A DNA stretch of 64,000 bases from Chryseobacterium endalhagicum (GTDB taxonomy: Bacteria > Bacteroidota > Bacteroidia > Flavobacteriales > Weeksellaceae). Of the stretch, positions 32,526-41,510 are shown in pieces. The notes beneath the pieces are model-generated. The model saw only the letters and a list, made by a program, of their open reading frames with translations. It made no database searches and was not told the DNA's origin. Position 1 is the stretch's first letter. Every line of letters starts with the position of its first letter. The DNA is taken from contig NZ_JAELVM010000002.1 of the NCBI RefSeq assembly GCF_016745235.1, positions 372,001 to 436,000 on the forward strand. Direction: 5' to 3'. A program made the position numbers and the translations under genes.

Positions 32526-33191
32526 CTTTTTCTTTACTCCGTGGAAATCCTTGAGATAAAATGGTTCAAAATAGGCAATGTCTTCAAAATCTTTCTGACC
32601 TATCTTTTCAACCGTTTTTTTGATCAGGTATTGGGCAGAAGGGTAGATATCATCCCTGAAATCTGCATCAGGAAGGCTCAGAATCTCCTTTGCTTTCTTC
32701 GCTCCGTCTCCCACAAAAATTACTTTTTTATCTTTAAATTCTTCAAAAGAAGTTTCATCTAAAATTTTAGCCTCGGTGGCAGATAGTTCTTTTCCTGTAT
32801 TTCCGTCGTAAACGGCCGTATAAACCTCCATTCTCCTCGCATCGATCAATGGCACTATAAAGTCGTAGTTCTTTCCCAGAAAAGGCTCTATCATGCTTTC
32901 CAGGGAATTCACAGCGGTAAGCGGTACTTTAAGGCCGTAGCAGAAACCTTTTGCGGATGCCGCTCCGATTCTCAGTCCGGTATAAGAACCCGGTCCTTTT
33001 CCTAATGAAACAGCCTCAATATCCTTCATGGTAAGGCCTGCCCCTTCCAATGCCCATTCTACATAGGTATGAAGACTTTCAGACTGTTTGTAGTTGTCTG
33101 AAACTTCTTCACAAAGGCATAAAAGCTTTTCATCATCTGAAACAGCTACAGAGCAGTTTTTGGAGGAGGTTTCCAGATATAATATTTTCAT
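32511..33191 (-). CDS. tsaB: TsaB, tRNA t6A synthesis factor
   Basis: 226 residues. The N-terminal LYLETSSKNCSVAV and the GKGPGSYTGLRIGAASAKG block (about 63-82) are the ASKHA-fold features of TsaB, which with TsaD and TsaE makes N6-threonylcarbamoyladenosine on tRNAs reading ANN codons. Normal length. The Lys/Ser/Glu tail is partly encoded by the arm of the bidirectional terminator. Confidence 0.93.
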   Translation of the reverse strand: MKILYLETSSKNCSVAVSDDEKLLCLCEEVSDNYKQSESLHTYVEWALEGAGLTMKDIEAVSLGKGPGSYTGLRIGAASAKGFCYGLKVPLTAVNSLESMIEPFLGKNYDFIVPLIDARRMEVYTAVYDGNTGKELSATEAKILDETSFEEFKDKKVIFVGDGAKKAKEILSLPDADFRDDIYPSAQYLIKKTVEKIGQKDFEDIAYFEPFYLKDFHGVKKKKSEE

Positions 33192-33255
33192 TTTCTTATT
33201 TTAAGCTAATCTGCAAAATCGCGGAAAGGCAAAATTGCTTTAAATTCATGCAAAT

Positions 33256-33696
33256 TTATGGCTTTATTTCGACACTCTGCCTGCTCCAGAGTTTCCATCC
33301 GCTATTCTTTTTTATCCAGATCTCCAGCAAAGCCAGATTCATTTCAAAATCCTGGTTTTTATAGGTTCCCGCGACTTTTATTTTCCTTCTGATGCTGGCT
33401 GTATTTTTATATTTTTTGAATTCGGAAAGCTCTGTCTGATGAATATCCTTGTAGATCACCTTTTTGGATGAAAAATCTTTTTTGAAATCTTCAAAGTTCT
33501 GAACCCAGCCGTTGGAGTGCCCAAAAGACACATCCGGAGCCAGCATTTCAACGATCTTTTCATCATTCTGCTGTAAATAATGATCCAGAGTTTTAATACT
33601 TTCAAACAGCTTACCTTCTTTTTGAAAAGTCTCTGCATTCTGGGCATTCCAGAAAGTAAATGAAAGCAGCAGGAAGAAAAGGGATAGCTTTTTCAC
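33256..33696 (-). CDS. Secreted NTF2-like (DUF4440) protein
   Basis: 146 residues from a GTG at 33694-33696, which starts a clean signal peptide (VKKLSLFFLLLSFTFWNAQ); the longer ATG frame would lie inside the upstream SDR gene. The mature part is a small NTF2-like fold: ESIKTLDHYLQQNDEKIVEMLAPDVSFGHSNGWVQNFEDF, then alternating strands ending WKLWSRQSVEI, typical of DUF4440/SnoaL-like proteins. Function unknown. The gap to the SDR stop is one base, so the two genes are co-transcribed. Confidence 0.8.
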   Translation of the reverse strand: MKKLSLFFLLLSFTFWNAQNAETFQKEGKLFESIKTLDHYLQQNDEKIVEMLAPDVSFGHSNGWVQNFEDFKKDFSSKKVIYKDIHQTELSEFKKYKNTASIRRKIKVAGTYKNQDFEMNLALLEIWIKKNSGWKLWSRQSVEIKP

Positions 33697-33697
33697 C

Positions 33698-34447
33698 TTA
33701 TTTTCTGTAAATGGTTCTCGGCTCGCTCTGGGCACTCGGATAAATGGTCATATCTGAAACCATAACGTGCTTCGGAGCATTCACACAGTAAGCGATGGCA
33801 TCTGCAATATCTTCCGCCTTCAAAGCATCATATCCGGCGTATACCGTAGCAGCTCTTTCACTGTCTCCTTTGAACCTTACCAGAGAGAAATCTGTTTCCA
33901 CGGCACCGGGCTGGATATTGGTTACCTTGATCCCAAATTCTGTAAGCTCAAGGCGCATTCCGTCTGAAATTACATCAACTGCTTTTTTAGTTGCACAGTA
34001 TACCGTTCCGTTGGCATAAGTTTGTCTTGCTGCCACTGAACTAATGTTTACAATATGTCCTGTATGACGGCCTTTCATGGATGGAATAATCATTTTGGAT
34101 ACATAGAGAAGTCCTTTTACATTTCCATCTATCATAGAATCCCAATCATCTGACTTTCCGGAAGAAAGAGGATCCAATCCGTGAGCATTCCCTGCATTAT
34201 TGATTAAAACGTCGATATTCTTCCATTCTTCAGGAAGAGAATTGATGGCGCTCTCAACTTCTTCAAGATTCCTTACATCAAATATCAAACTAAATATTTC
34301 GGTATATTGAGAAAGCTCAGCTTTTAAAGATTCCAGAACTTCATTTCTTCTTCCACAGATGATTACCCTGTTTCCCTGTCTGGCTAAAAGTTCTGCTGTA
34401 GATTTTCCTATTCCGGACGTGGCTCCGGTGATGAGTATTGTTTTCAT
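33698..34447 (-). CDS. SDR family oxidoreductase, YdfG-like
   Basis: 249 residues of a classical short-chain dehydrogenase: TGATSGIGKSTA (7-18) for NADP, NNAGNAHG (about 85-92), catalytic Ser in SSVAARQ and the Y-x3-K pair in YCATKKA. The closing VMVSDMTIYPSAQ is typical of YdfG-like NADP-dependent 3-hydroxy acid dehydrogenases (serine, allo-threonine or malonic semialdehyde). The exact substrate is inferred. Confidence 0.88.
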   Translation of the reverse strand: MKTILITGATSGIGKSTAELLARQGNRVIICGRRNEVLESLKAELSQYTEIFSLIFDVRNLEEVESAINSLPEEWKNIDVLINNAGNAHGLDPLSSGKSDDWDSMIDGNVKGLLYVSKMIIPSMKGRHTGHIVNISSVAARQTYANGTVYCATKKAVDVISDGMRLELTEFGIKVTNIQPGAVETDFSLVRFKGDSERAATVYAGYDALKAEDIADAIAYCVNAPKHVMVSDMTIYPSAQSEPRTIYRK

Positions 34448-34458
34448 AATTTCTTTTT

Positions 34459-34549
34459 AATGTAGCAATGTATCAGTCTACCAATGTAACAATAACAAGA
34501 TTCTGCATTTCAGCATTGTTATACTGGTACATTATCAAATTGGTACATT
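34459..34549. repeat. Imperfect palindrome of AATGTA/CCAAT words
   Basis: The left arm (34459-34493) is built from AATGTA, CAATGTATCA and ACCAATGTAACAAT. The right arm, when reversed, reads AATGTACCAATTTGATAATG and so repeats the same words. It fills almost the whole gap between yraN and the SDR gene. It looks like a short palindromic repeat element with no coding capacity. Confidence 0.5.
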
Positions 34550-34553
34550 TTAA

Positions 34554-34925
34554 TTAGTTTGCGTCTAAAGCTTCAAAAGCGTCGGTTATATGTTCAATAA
34601 TCAACTTCTTTTTATCATCAGGAAGAACGGAGATAATATCAAATCTTACTTCATTATTCCTGTTAAACTCTTCAAGATAATGGTTGGCCGCGGAAACAAT
34701 AGATTTGATCTTCGTTTTGGTAACGGCTTCCTGAGGCAGCATAAAAGCATCCGTAGAGCGGGCTTTTACTTCCACAACGATCAGCAGATTATCTTTTTCA
34801 GCAATAATATCGATCTCAGCTTTTTGAAAACGGAAGTTCCTGACTAAGATTGTATAGCCATTTTTCGATAGAAAATCTACCGCTAAATCTTCTGCTATTT
34901 TTCCAAAATCATTATGACCTGCCAT
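34554..34925 (-). CDS. YraN/UPF0102 family protein
   Basis: 123 residues of the YraN family, a restriction-endonuclease-like fold: GKIAEDLAVDFLSKNGYTIL (8-27), then the nuclease core EIDIIAEKDNLLIVVEVKAR (about 37-56) with the D-x(n)-E-V-K active-site pattern. The biological role is unclear, with DNA repair or uptake suggested for relatives. Normal length, single domain. Confidence 0.9.
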   Translation of the reverse strand: MAGHNDFGKIAEDLAVDFLSKNGYTILVRNFRFQKAEIDIIAEKDNLLIVVEVKARSTDAFMLPQEAVTKTKIKSIVSAANHYLEEFNRNNEVRFDIISVLPDDKKKLIIEHITDAFEALDAN

Positions 34926-34983
34926 TTTTTTGAGTTTAAGAGTGGAGCGTTTGAGGGTTGGAGCGTGTGTATTATTTTATATA

Positions 34984-35913
34984 TTAAAACTCAATCTTAA
35001 CCTTATCCTTAACCTGCATTTTCACTGTTCCGCCAATGATCAAAGGACTGTTATCTTTAATATGGCCATTCGGAAACCCGAAAACGGCTGGGAACTTATA
35101 TTTTGAAATCCGGTCCGAGATCAGTTTATAGGCAAATTCATCGAAGCTTTCTTCGTAGCTTTTATTCTCTTTTTCATCGCCCATATTGGTCATTCCACCG
35201 ATGATCAGTCCTTTTATTTTTTTGAAAACACCGGCTAATTCCAAACTCATGATCATACGGTCCAGGGCATAAAAGTTTTCCCCGATATCTTCAATGAATA
35301 AGATTTTATCTTTGAAGTCAAAAGAATATGGGGTTCCCAAAAGCGCATAGATCAGGGCTAAATTACCTCCCACCAGCTCGCCTTCAATATTCCCTTTCTT
35401 ATTCAATTCGTGAGGTTTTAAAGCATATTTTGGAGCTTTTCCTTTTAAGATATCAAAGATCAGGTCATAGCTCTCATCCGTTACCCCGAAACTTGATGTT
35501 TTCATCGTCTGTCCGTGGATAGAAGCAAACCCTTTCTTTAACAAATAGCTTTGAATAACCGTATTATCAGAGTAGCCGATATACCATTTAGGATTTTCTG
35601 TAAAGTTTTTCAGTTTTAAATGCTGAATCAGATGCTGGCATCCGTAGCCTCCTCTGGAAGCCCAGACTGCCGAAATATCCTTATCATTTAAAGCCCAGTT
35701 GATATCTTTTAATCTTTCCTGTTCTGTTCCTGCATAATTATACCCGTTTGAATATCTGGTATAGAGATGTTCGCCCAATACCGGCTCAAAACCTCTGTTT
35801 TTAATCATTTCTATTCCCTTTTCAAGTTGGGAAACATCTACAGCTCCGGCAGGGGAGATCACAGCTATTTTCGCTCCTTTTTTAAGAGCTTTTGGAAAGA
35901 TCATTTTTTTCAT
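34984..35913 (-). CDS. LD-carboxypeptidase, S66 family
   Basis: 309 residues. S66 features: IAVISPAGAVDVSQ near the N-terminus, a WASRGGYGCQHLIQHL block (about 84-99), the nucleophile in IGYSDNTVIQ (Ser about 119), and Glu/His later (PNGH). The enzyme cleaves the L-Lys (or diaminopimelate)-D-Ala bond of peptidoglycan tetrapeptides during recycling; no signal peptide, so it is cytoplasmic. The first codons overlap the LysE-family gene by four bases. Confidence 0.92.
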   Translation of the reverse strand: MKKMIFPKALKKGAKIAVISPAGAVDVSQLEKGIEMIKNRGFEPVLGEHLYTRYSNGYNYAGTEQERLKDINWALNDKDISAVWASRGGYGCQHLIQHLKLKNFTENPKWYIGYSDNTVIQSYLLKKGFASIHGQTMKTSSFGVTDESYDLIFDILKGKAPKYALKPHELNKKGNIEGELVGGNLALIYALLGTPYSFDFKDKILFIEDIGENFYALDRMIMSLELAGVFKKIKGLIIGGMTNMGDEKENKSYEESFDEFAYKLISDRISKYKFPAVFGFPNGHIKDNSPLIIGGTVKMQVKDKVKIEF

Positions 35914-36608
35914 TCTGTTTTTTGTCCTGTTTTTTGATACTTGATTTCTTTTTTCTCAGCTTCTTCTAGACGCCTGTCGAACTGGTTAAATTTCTTATAG
36001 CTCTGCAGGAAAATAAAGAAACTGAAAACAATAAGAATCCCGCCTACAACCCTTCTGATCTGGTTGGCGAGTTTCTGGGTAAGTTTATCGTGAAATTGTT
36101 TGGCAAGGAAAATTTTGGCGAGATCGATACATAAATACGTAGCGATTACTATCCCTATGTAGAGCAGGAAACTGCTGGTATCAGGGTACTGGTTCCGTAC
36201 GGAGATCACCGTTACCAGCCAGAAAAGAATCACGCCTACATTTAAAAGATTGAAGAAAAAACCATTAAAAAACGTTTTGATATAGTTTTGGCCAATGATT
36301 CTTTCTTCACCGGGCATATGCATTTTGGTCTTGGTGACCATCATGACAATCCCGTATACAAAAATAAGGATAGAGGTGATCCTGTAAAATCCGGGATGCT
36401 TGTCTATCAGGGTTACAATATCTGCACTTGCATAATACGCAGCAACAATGCATAAAAGATCTGCCGTAATGACTCCAAGGTCCAGTGCCAGAGCATGTCT
36501 TGGGCCGCGTGAGAAACTGGTTTCAATTAAAAGGAAAAAAATAGGTCCTATAAAAACCAGGCTCAGCATAAATCCTAAGACAACGGCAGAAAGTACAAGT
36601 TCAAACAT
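35910..36608 (-). CDS. LysE/RhtB family exporter
   Basis: 232 residues with about six membrane helices: 5-29 (VLGFMLSLVFIGPIFFLLIETSFSRG, with the family Gly-Pro), 42-63, 72-92, 112-135, 148-170 and 190-207. The tail (RLEEAEKKEIKYQKTGQ) is charged. LysE-family proteins export amino acids or related small molecules. Its stop overlaps the S66 peptidase start by four bases, a context that could suggest export of a cell-wall-derived amino acid (inference). Confidence 0.85.
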   Translation of the reverse strand: MFELVLSAVVLGFMLSLVFIGPIFFLLIETSFSRGPRHALALDLGVITADLLCIVAAYYASADIVTLIDKHPGFYRITSILIFVYGIVMMVTKTKMHMPGEERIIGQNYIKTFFNGFFFNLLNVGVILFWLVTVISVRNQYPDTSSFLLYIGIVIATYLCIDLAKIFLAKQFHDKLTQKLANQIRRVVGGILIVFSFFIFLQSYKKFNQFDRRLEEAEKKEIKYQKTGQKTE

Positions 36609-36671
36609 TCAGTAGTATTTTAAATGAAAAAAATTCATCCCATTTATACAAAGTTATACTTTATGATTTAA

Positions 36672-38825
36672 TTAATCAACAATCTTAAAGTCCAACTGCT
36701 TCTGAATAAGGTTTGCTTTTACTACTTTGATCTGAACCTGATCTCCCAGCTGATATCTTTTTCCGGTTCTGTTTCCATACACCGCATGGGTTTTTCCGTC
36801 ATAGGAATAAGAATCATCTACAAGATCTCTCAATTTGATCAGACCTTCTGCACCATTTTCAGGGATCTCCACCCAGAATCCAAATTCTGCAACACCTGAA
36901 ATCACACCGCTGAAGGTTTCCCCAAGATGTTTCTCCATAAACTTCACCTGCATGAACTTAATGGAATCTCTTTCTGCATCGGCAGCAAGTCTTTCCATAG
37001 CACTGCAGTGTTTCGCTTTGTCTTCCAGCTCTTGCTTGCTCGGTGATTTGCCTCCATCAAGATAATGCTGTAAAAGACGGTGGGCAAGAAGGTCAGGATA
37101 ACGTCTGATAGGAGAGGTAAAGTGGCTGTAGTACTCAAAACCTAAACCATAGTGGCCGATAGGTTCTGTAGAATACACTGCTTTGCTCATACTTCTCATG
37201 GCCAGCGTTTCAATCATATTTTCTTCTCCTTTACCTTTCACATCATGCAAAAGATTATTCAGAGATTCTGCTACTTTTTTAGTGTTGTCCAGATTCATTT
37301 TATACCCGAATGTGGATACAAAATCTCTCAAAGCTTCCAGTTTTGCCGGGTCCGGATCATCGTGCACCCTGTAAATAAAGGTATTATTTGAAATACTTCC
37401 TTTCTGGGTCAATGATACAAATTCGGACACTTTTTTATTGGCTAAAAGCATGAATTCTTCGATCAGGTGGTTGGAATCTTTGCTTATTTTAAAGTAAACG
37501 CCAATAGGTTCACTATTTTCATCCAGATTGAATCTTACTTCACTTCTGTCAAAAGTAATCGCTCCGTTTCTGATACGCTGTTCACGCATGATTTTGGCCA
37601 GCTTATCCAGGGTATTGATTTCTTCTGCAAGATCTCCCTCTCCCGTTTCTATACGTTCCTGGGCTTCTTCATAAGTAAATCTTCTGTCTGAATGAATCAC
37701 TGTTCTTCCGAACCACTGTTTCTGGATCTCCGCATTGTCATTCAGCTGGAATACTGCTGAGAATGTATATTTATCTTCATTCGGACGTAGGGAGCAGACA
37801 TCGTTACTCAAAACTTCCGGAAGCATGGGAACCACACGGTCTACAAGATATACGGAAGTTGCTCTTTTGTAAGCTTCATCGTCCAGGATTGTTCCCGGAA
37901 CCACATAATGGGAAACATCTGCAATGTGAACCCCGATTTCCCAGTTTCCGTTTTCCAGTTTTCTTATGGAAAGGGCATCATCAAAATCTTTCGCATCCTT
38001 AGGGTCGATGGTGAATGTACAGATATCACGCATATCCCAGCGTTTTGCCGCTTCTTCATCCGTAATTCTTCTGTCTATTTTATCTGCATCCAGTTCCACT
38101 TCCTGTGGAAACTCATAAGGAAGACCATATTCTGCAAGAATAGAGTGGATCTCAGTTTCATGTTCACCCGGAGCACCCAATACTTGGATGATTTCTCCTT
38201 CAGGATTTTTGTCTCCCGGCTTCCATTCTGTCATTTTCACAATCACTTTATCACCGTTTTCAGCACCTCCGAATTTATTTCTTGGAATAAAAATATCCGT
38301 ATTGATTGATTTTTTATCACAGACTACAAATCCAAAATCTTTGTGGGTAACCAGCTGAAATGTTCCTACAAACTCCGTTCTTGTTCTTTCAAGAACTTCC
38401 AATACAGAACCTTCCAGTTTCTTCCCTTTGAAGTGGTAGGTAATGATCAGAACTTTATCGCCCTGAAGCGCATCTTTCACATTTTTGGAATGAATAAAGA
38501 TGTCATCTTCTACGCCTTCTACACTTACATAAGCGTTACCGGACTGGTTAAAATCAATCGTTCCTGTCAGGGTTCCTGCAATTTTCAGATTGACGATATA
38601 TTTTCCTTTTTCCACTTCTTTGATCTTCTCAGAACCCTGAAGCTTGTGAAGCGCCTGGATCACCTGCTCTCTCTGACGTGGATTCTTATAATCTATTCCG
38701 TCTGCGATCTGCTTATAATTATAGATCTTCGACGCATTAGCATTCATGAAACGCAGGATCTGTCTTCCGATCTCTATCAGTTTCTGATCGTTTTTATGAC
38801 TTATATATTTACCTTTTCTTGGCAT
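36672..38825 (-). CDS. rnr: Ribonuclease R
   Basis: 717 residues: cold-shock-like domains (about 80-230), RNB catalytic domain with the Asp cluster DPKDAKDFDDA (274-284), and a C-terminal S1 domain (about 630-715, GVISGVAEFGFWVEIPENGAEGLI). A 3'-to-5' exoribonuclease that degrades structured RNA and helps rRNA quality control. The N-terminal Lys-rich region is normal for Bacteroidetes. The 436-base gap upstream may include a long leader (see the region 38826-39261). Confidence 0.96.
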   Translation of the reverse strand: MPRKGKYISHKNDQKLIEIGRQILRFMNANASKIYNYKQIADGIDYKNPRQREQVIQALHKLQGSEKIKEVEKGKYIVNLKIAGTLTGTIDFNQSGNAYVSVEGVEDDIFIHSKNVKDALQGDKVLIITYHFKGKKLEGSVLEVLERTRTEFVGTFQLVTHKDFGFVVCDKKSINTDIFIPRNKFGGAENGDKVIVKMTEWKPGDKNPEGEIIQVLGAPGEHETEIHSILAEYGLPYEFPQEVELDADKIDRRITDEEAAKRWDMRDICTFTIDPKDAKDFDDALSIRKLENGNWEIGVHIADVSHYVVPGTILDDEAYKRATSVYLVDRVVPMLPEVLSNDVCSLRPNEDKYTFSAVFQLNDNAEIQKQWFGRTVIHSDRRFTYEEAQERIETGEGDLAEEINTLDKLAKIMREQRIRNGAITFDRSEVRFNLDENSEPIGVYFKISKDSNHLIEEFMLLANKKVSEFVSLTQKGSISNNTFIYRVHDDPDPAKLEALRDFVSTFGYKMNLDNTKKVAESLNNLLHDVKGKGEENMIETLAMRSMSKAVYSTEPIGHYGLGFEYYSHFTSPIRRYPDLLAHRLLQHYLDGGKSPSKQELEDKAKHCSAMERLAADAERDSIKFMQVKFMEKHLGETFSGVISGVAEFGFWVEIPENGAEGLIKLRDLVDDSYSYDGKTHAVYGNRTGKRYQLGDQVQIKVVKANLIQKQLDFKIVD

Positions 38826-39261
38826 TTTAATATTATTTAATTGTTATTAATTGTAATAATCTGAATCTGAAATTTAAGTAACTCCTCAATCTTTATGTTT
38901 AAGATTTTTTCAGGAGCTCTGTTTTAATTTAGGATCTGAATCCTGTTTCAGAAAGTATATTATTACATCTTTTTTAAGTCTGCATTCATTCAGCTGCAGA
39001 GCTTTGACCTTTCAGTTTTACATTTCTTTATTAGTCCTACAGCATCAATTTTCCTTCCAAATTATTTACAATGGAAACCTTAGTCTGTATAAAATTACTA
39101 TAAATATGGAGAAGAGGGGAGAAAAACCTTTTATTAAATATCTTTTAAATATTTCAGGCCTGGTATGGAAATAATAGAATGGTAATTTCTATTAGCTGAT
39201 GCAAATGTACAAAATAAAAAATAAATAAGGCCCGTAATTTGATTTACAGGCCTTTATATAT
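38826..39261 (-). promoter_or_regulatory. Gap upstream of rnr with possible long leader
   Basis: 436 bases without a gene. A minus-strand -7 box TACATTTG lies at 39209-39202. The terminator of rpiB is just beyond it: AAGGCC (39227-39232), GTAA/TTAC and GGCCTT (39249-39254). If this is the rnr promoter the transcript would have a leader of about 370 bases. Inside are small hairpins AATCTT/AAGATT and AGGAT-CTGA-ATCCT. No -33 match was seen, so a closer promoter is possible. Confidence 0.35.
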
Positions 39262-39696
39262 TTAGCATACAGCAATTTTATCTACTCTGTTCTGGTGTCT
39301 GCCACCTTCAAAGTCTGTGGACAGGAACTTTTCAGCAATTTCTATCGCTACCTCTTTAGAGATAAATCTTGCCGGCATGGAGATCATATTCGCGTCATTG
39401 TGCTGTCTCGCCAGTACCGCAATCTCCGGCATCCAGCAAAGTGCACATCTGATCTTCTGATGTTTGTTTGCCGTAATCTGAACCCCGTTTCCGCTTCCGC
39501 AGATCAATATTCCCAGCTCGTTCTCTCCGTTTTCCACAGAGGTTGCAGCAGGGTGTACAAAGTCCGGATAATCCACACTGTCTGTGGAAAACGTGCCAAA
39601 ATCCTGAACATCAAATCGTTCTGAAAGAAAGTTCTTAACAATCTCCTTATACTCATAGCCTGCATGGTCTGCAGCAATAGCTATTTTTCTTTTCAT
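39262..39696 (-). CDS. rpiB: Ribose 5-phosphate isomerase B
   Basis: 144 residues. RpiB signatures: AIAADHAGYEYK (7-18) with D10/H11, and the active-site Cys66 in ICGSGNGVQI; a later NDANMISMPARFI and EGGRHQNRVDKI close the protein. Converts ribose 5-phosphate to ribulose 5-phosphate. Immediately next to the proposed oriC, transcribed away from it. Confidence 0.95.
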   Translation of the reverse strand: MKRKIAIAADHAGYEYKEIVKNFLSERFDVQDFGTFSTDSVDYPDFVHPAATSVENGENELGILICGSGNGVQITANKHQKIRCALCWMPEIAVLARQHNDANMISMPARFISKEVAIEIAEKFLSTDFEGGRHQNRVDKIAVC

Positions 39697-39759
39697 AATA
39701 CTTCTATTAGGTCTTTTTAGATTTTATTTCATGACAAAGGTAAGAATAATAACAAAGTC

Positions 39760-40140
39760 TGTGAATTGTTCGGGAGTAAATTGTGAAAAGCTATGTGAAT
39801 AAGTGTGGAAAACTTTTCCCAACTTTCTATTTTTAAAGATGAATTTATTTCGTAATGGGAAATAGGTTTGAAAATTTTAACCACAATTTTCAAAATCTTT
39901 TCTCCACTTAATCCAAAGTTTTTCCATAAAAAAATTACTAATAACGGGTTTGTGGGAAAGTTACTCACATCTGTTGGTAAGTCTGTGAAAAAGCAGATTT
40001 ACAATATTTTACAATGTGAATTAAATATGAATTGAATAAAAATTATTTGTTACCAATTATTTCATTAAAACTTATCCCCGAAACTAACAATACTCAACAA
40101 CAACTACATTATTCTTTTTTTTAAAGAGAGAAGAATTGTT
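39760..40140. other. Candidate chromosomal replication origin (oriC)
   Basis: AT-rich gap of 555 bases between rpiB and pgk holding a cluster of DnaA-box-like nonamers. One-mismatch sites are TGTGAATAA (39794-39802) and TGTGGAAAA (39804-39812). Two-mismatch sites include TTCTCCACT (39900-39908), TTTTCCATA (39920-39928), TGTGGGAAA (39951-39959), TGTGAAAAA (39984-39992), TGTGAATTA (40015-40023) and TTATCCCCG (40072-40080). Very AT-rich stretches (40021-40070 and 40108-40125) could be the unwinding element. Two parS sites and mnmG (gidA) lie 3.5-5.5 kb away. dnaA is not in the window. Confidence 0.6.
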
Positions 40141-40219
40141 GATTAGTGGGTGATTGGGGTTGGGGAAAGTTTTCCCAAAACTTTTGTTTTAATGGTTCCG
40201 TTCAAAATGTTTAAAAGCT

Positions 40220-40227
40220 TACATTTG
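40220..40227 (+). promoter_or_regulatory. -7 box of pgk
   Basis: TACATTTG matches TAnnTTTG, 24 bases before the pgk ATG. No clear -33 was seen. Confidence 0.5.
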
Positions 40228-40251
40228 TGAAACGAAAATTCAAGGATACTT

Positions 40252-41442
40252 ATGAAAACAATCAATGATTTCAATTTTAAAGACAAGAAGGCTCTGGTAA
40301 GAGTGGACTTTAATGTTCCGCAGGATGATCAGCTTAAGGTGAGCGACAATACAAGAATCACAGCTGTGAAACCTACGGTTGAAAAAATTCTTAATGACGG
40401 AGGTTCTGTGATCTTAATGACGCATCTGGGAAGGCCGAAAGGGGAGGTGAAAGATGAGTTTTCTCTTAAGCATATCGTAGATGAAGTTTCCAGCGTTCTT
40501 GGAAAGGAAGTGAAGTTTGTAGACGAATGTATCGGAGAGAAGGCAGAAAAGGCCGCTTCTGAGCTTCAGCCGGGAGAAATCTTATTGCTGGAGAACCTGC
40601 GTTTTCATAACGAAGAGGAAAAAGGGGATGAAGGATTTGCACAGCAGCTGGCCAAGCTTGGTGACGCTTATGTGAATGACGCTTTTGGTACAGCACACAG
40701 AGCACATGCCTCCACCGCTGTGATTGCCAATTATTTTGAATCAACTAAATTTTTCGGTTTATTGATGGCTAAAGAGCTTCAGGCTATTGAAAAAGTTTTG
40801 AAAAAAGGTGAAAAGCCTGTAACTGCGATACTTGGAGGTTCAAAAGTTTCAACTAAAATTACCATTATAGAAAATATCCTTCCTGCCATCGATAATCTGA
40901 TCATTGGAGGCGGTATGGCATTCACTTTTATTAAGGCTTTAGGCGGTAAAATTGGAAATTCATTGGTAGAAGAGGATAAGCTTCCTTTAGCTCTTGAAAT
41001 TTTAGGAAAAGCAAAAGAAAATAAAGTGAAAGTATATCTTCCTTCTGATGCTATCATTGCGGAAGCTTTCAATAATGATGCAGAAAGAAAAGAAGCGGAT
41101 ATCTATGCAATTCCTGAAGGATGGATGGGACTGGACGCCGGACATAAATCAAGAGATCAGTTCAACGATGTTTTGCTAAATTCTAGAACGATTCTTTGGA
41201 ATGGACCTATCGGAGTTTTTGAAATGTCAAACTTTGCAGGAGGTACTGTTGCTTTGGGAGAGAGTATTGCTGAAGCTACAAAATTAGGTGCTTTCTCTTT
41301 AGTAGGAGGAGGAGACAGTGTTGCTTTCGTAAAGCAGTTCGGTTATGATGACAAAGTGAGTTATGTTTCTACCGGAGGGGGAGCGATGCTTGAAAGTCTT
41401 GAAGGACTGGAGCTTCCTGGAGTTGCTGCTATTAATAAATAA
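40252..41442 (+). CDS. pgk: Phosphoglycerate kinase
   Basis: 396 residues. N-terminal [14 protein letters not shown] (about 13-26), the substrate loop HLGRPKGE (about 60-67), GTAHRAHAS and the C-terminal nucleotide loop [12 protein letters not shown] formation from 1,3-bisphosphoglycerate in glycolysis. Single gene with its own promoter and terminator, reading away from the proposed oriC. Confidence 0.98.
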   Translation: MKTINDFNFKDKKALVRVDFNVPQDDQLKVSDNTRITAVKPTVEKILNDGGSVILMTHLGRPKGEVKDEFSLKHIVDEVSSVLGKEVKFVDECIGEKAEKAASELQPGEILLLENLRFHNEEEKGDEGFAQQLAKLGDAYVNDAFGTAHRAHASTAVIANYFESTKFFGLLMAKELQAIEKVLKKGEKPVTAILGGSKVSTKITIIENILPAIDNLIIGGGMAFTFIKALGGKIGNSLVEEDKLPLALEILGKAKENKVKVYLPSDAIIAEAFNNDAERKEADIYAIPEGWMGLDAGHKSRDQFNDVLLNSRTILWNGPIGVFEMSNFAGGTVALGESIAEATKLGAFSLVGGGDSVAFVKQFGYDDKVSYVSTGGGAMLESLEGLELPGVAAINK

Positions 41443-41464
41443 TTATACATTATATAAAAAGTAA

Positions 41465-41494
41465 AATGCCCATCTTGCGAAAAAGATGGGCATT
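41465..41494. terminator. Terminator between pgk and the C1 peptidase gene
   Basis: Perfect 12-base stem AATGCCCATCTT (41465-41476) and AAGATGGGCATT (41483-41494), convergent position. Confidence 0.9.
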
Positions 41495-41510
41495 CTTATT
41501 TTAGTTATGG

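Noticed and set aside
33697..33735. ATG-started N-terminal extension of the NTF2-like gene
   Set aside because: It would lie inside the SDR coding sequence and would mask the signal peptide that begins at the GTG.
39729..39968. 79-codon minus-strand frame in the proposed oriC
   Set aside because: Composition is that of AT-rich non-coding DNA, there is no family resemblance, and it covers the DnaA-box cluster.
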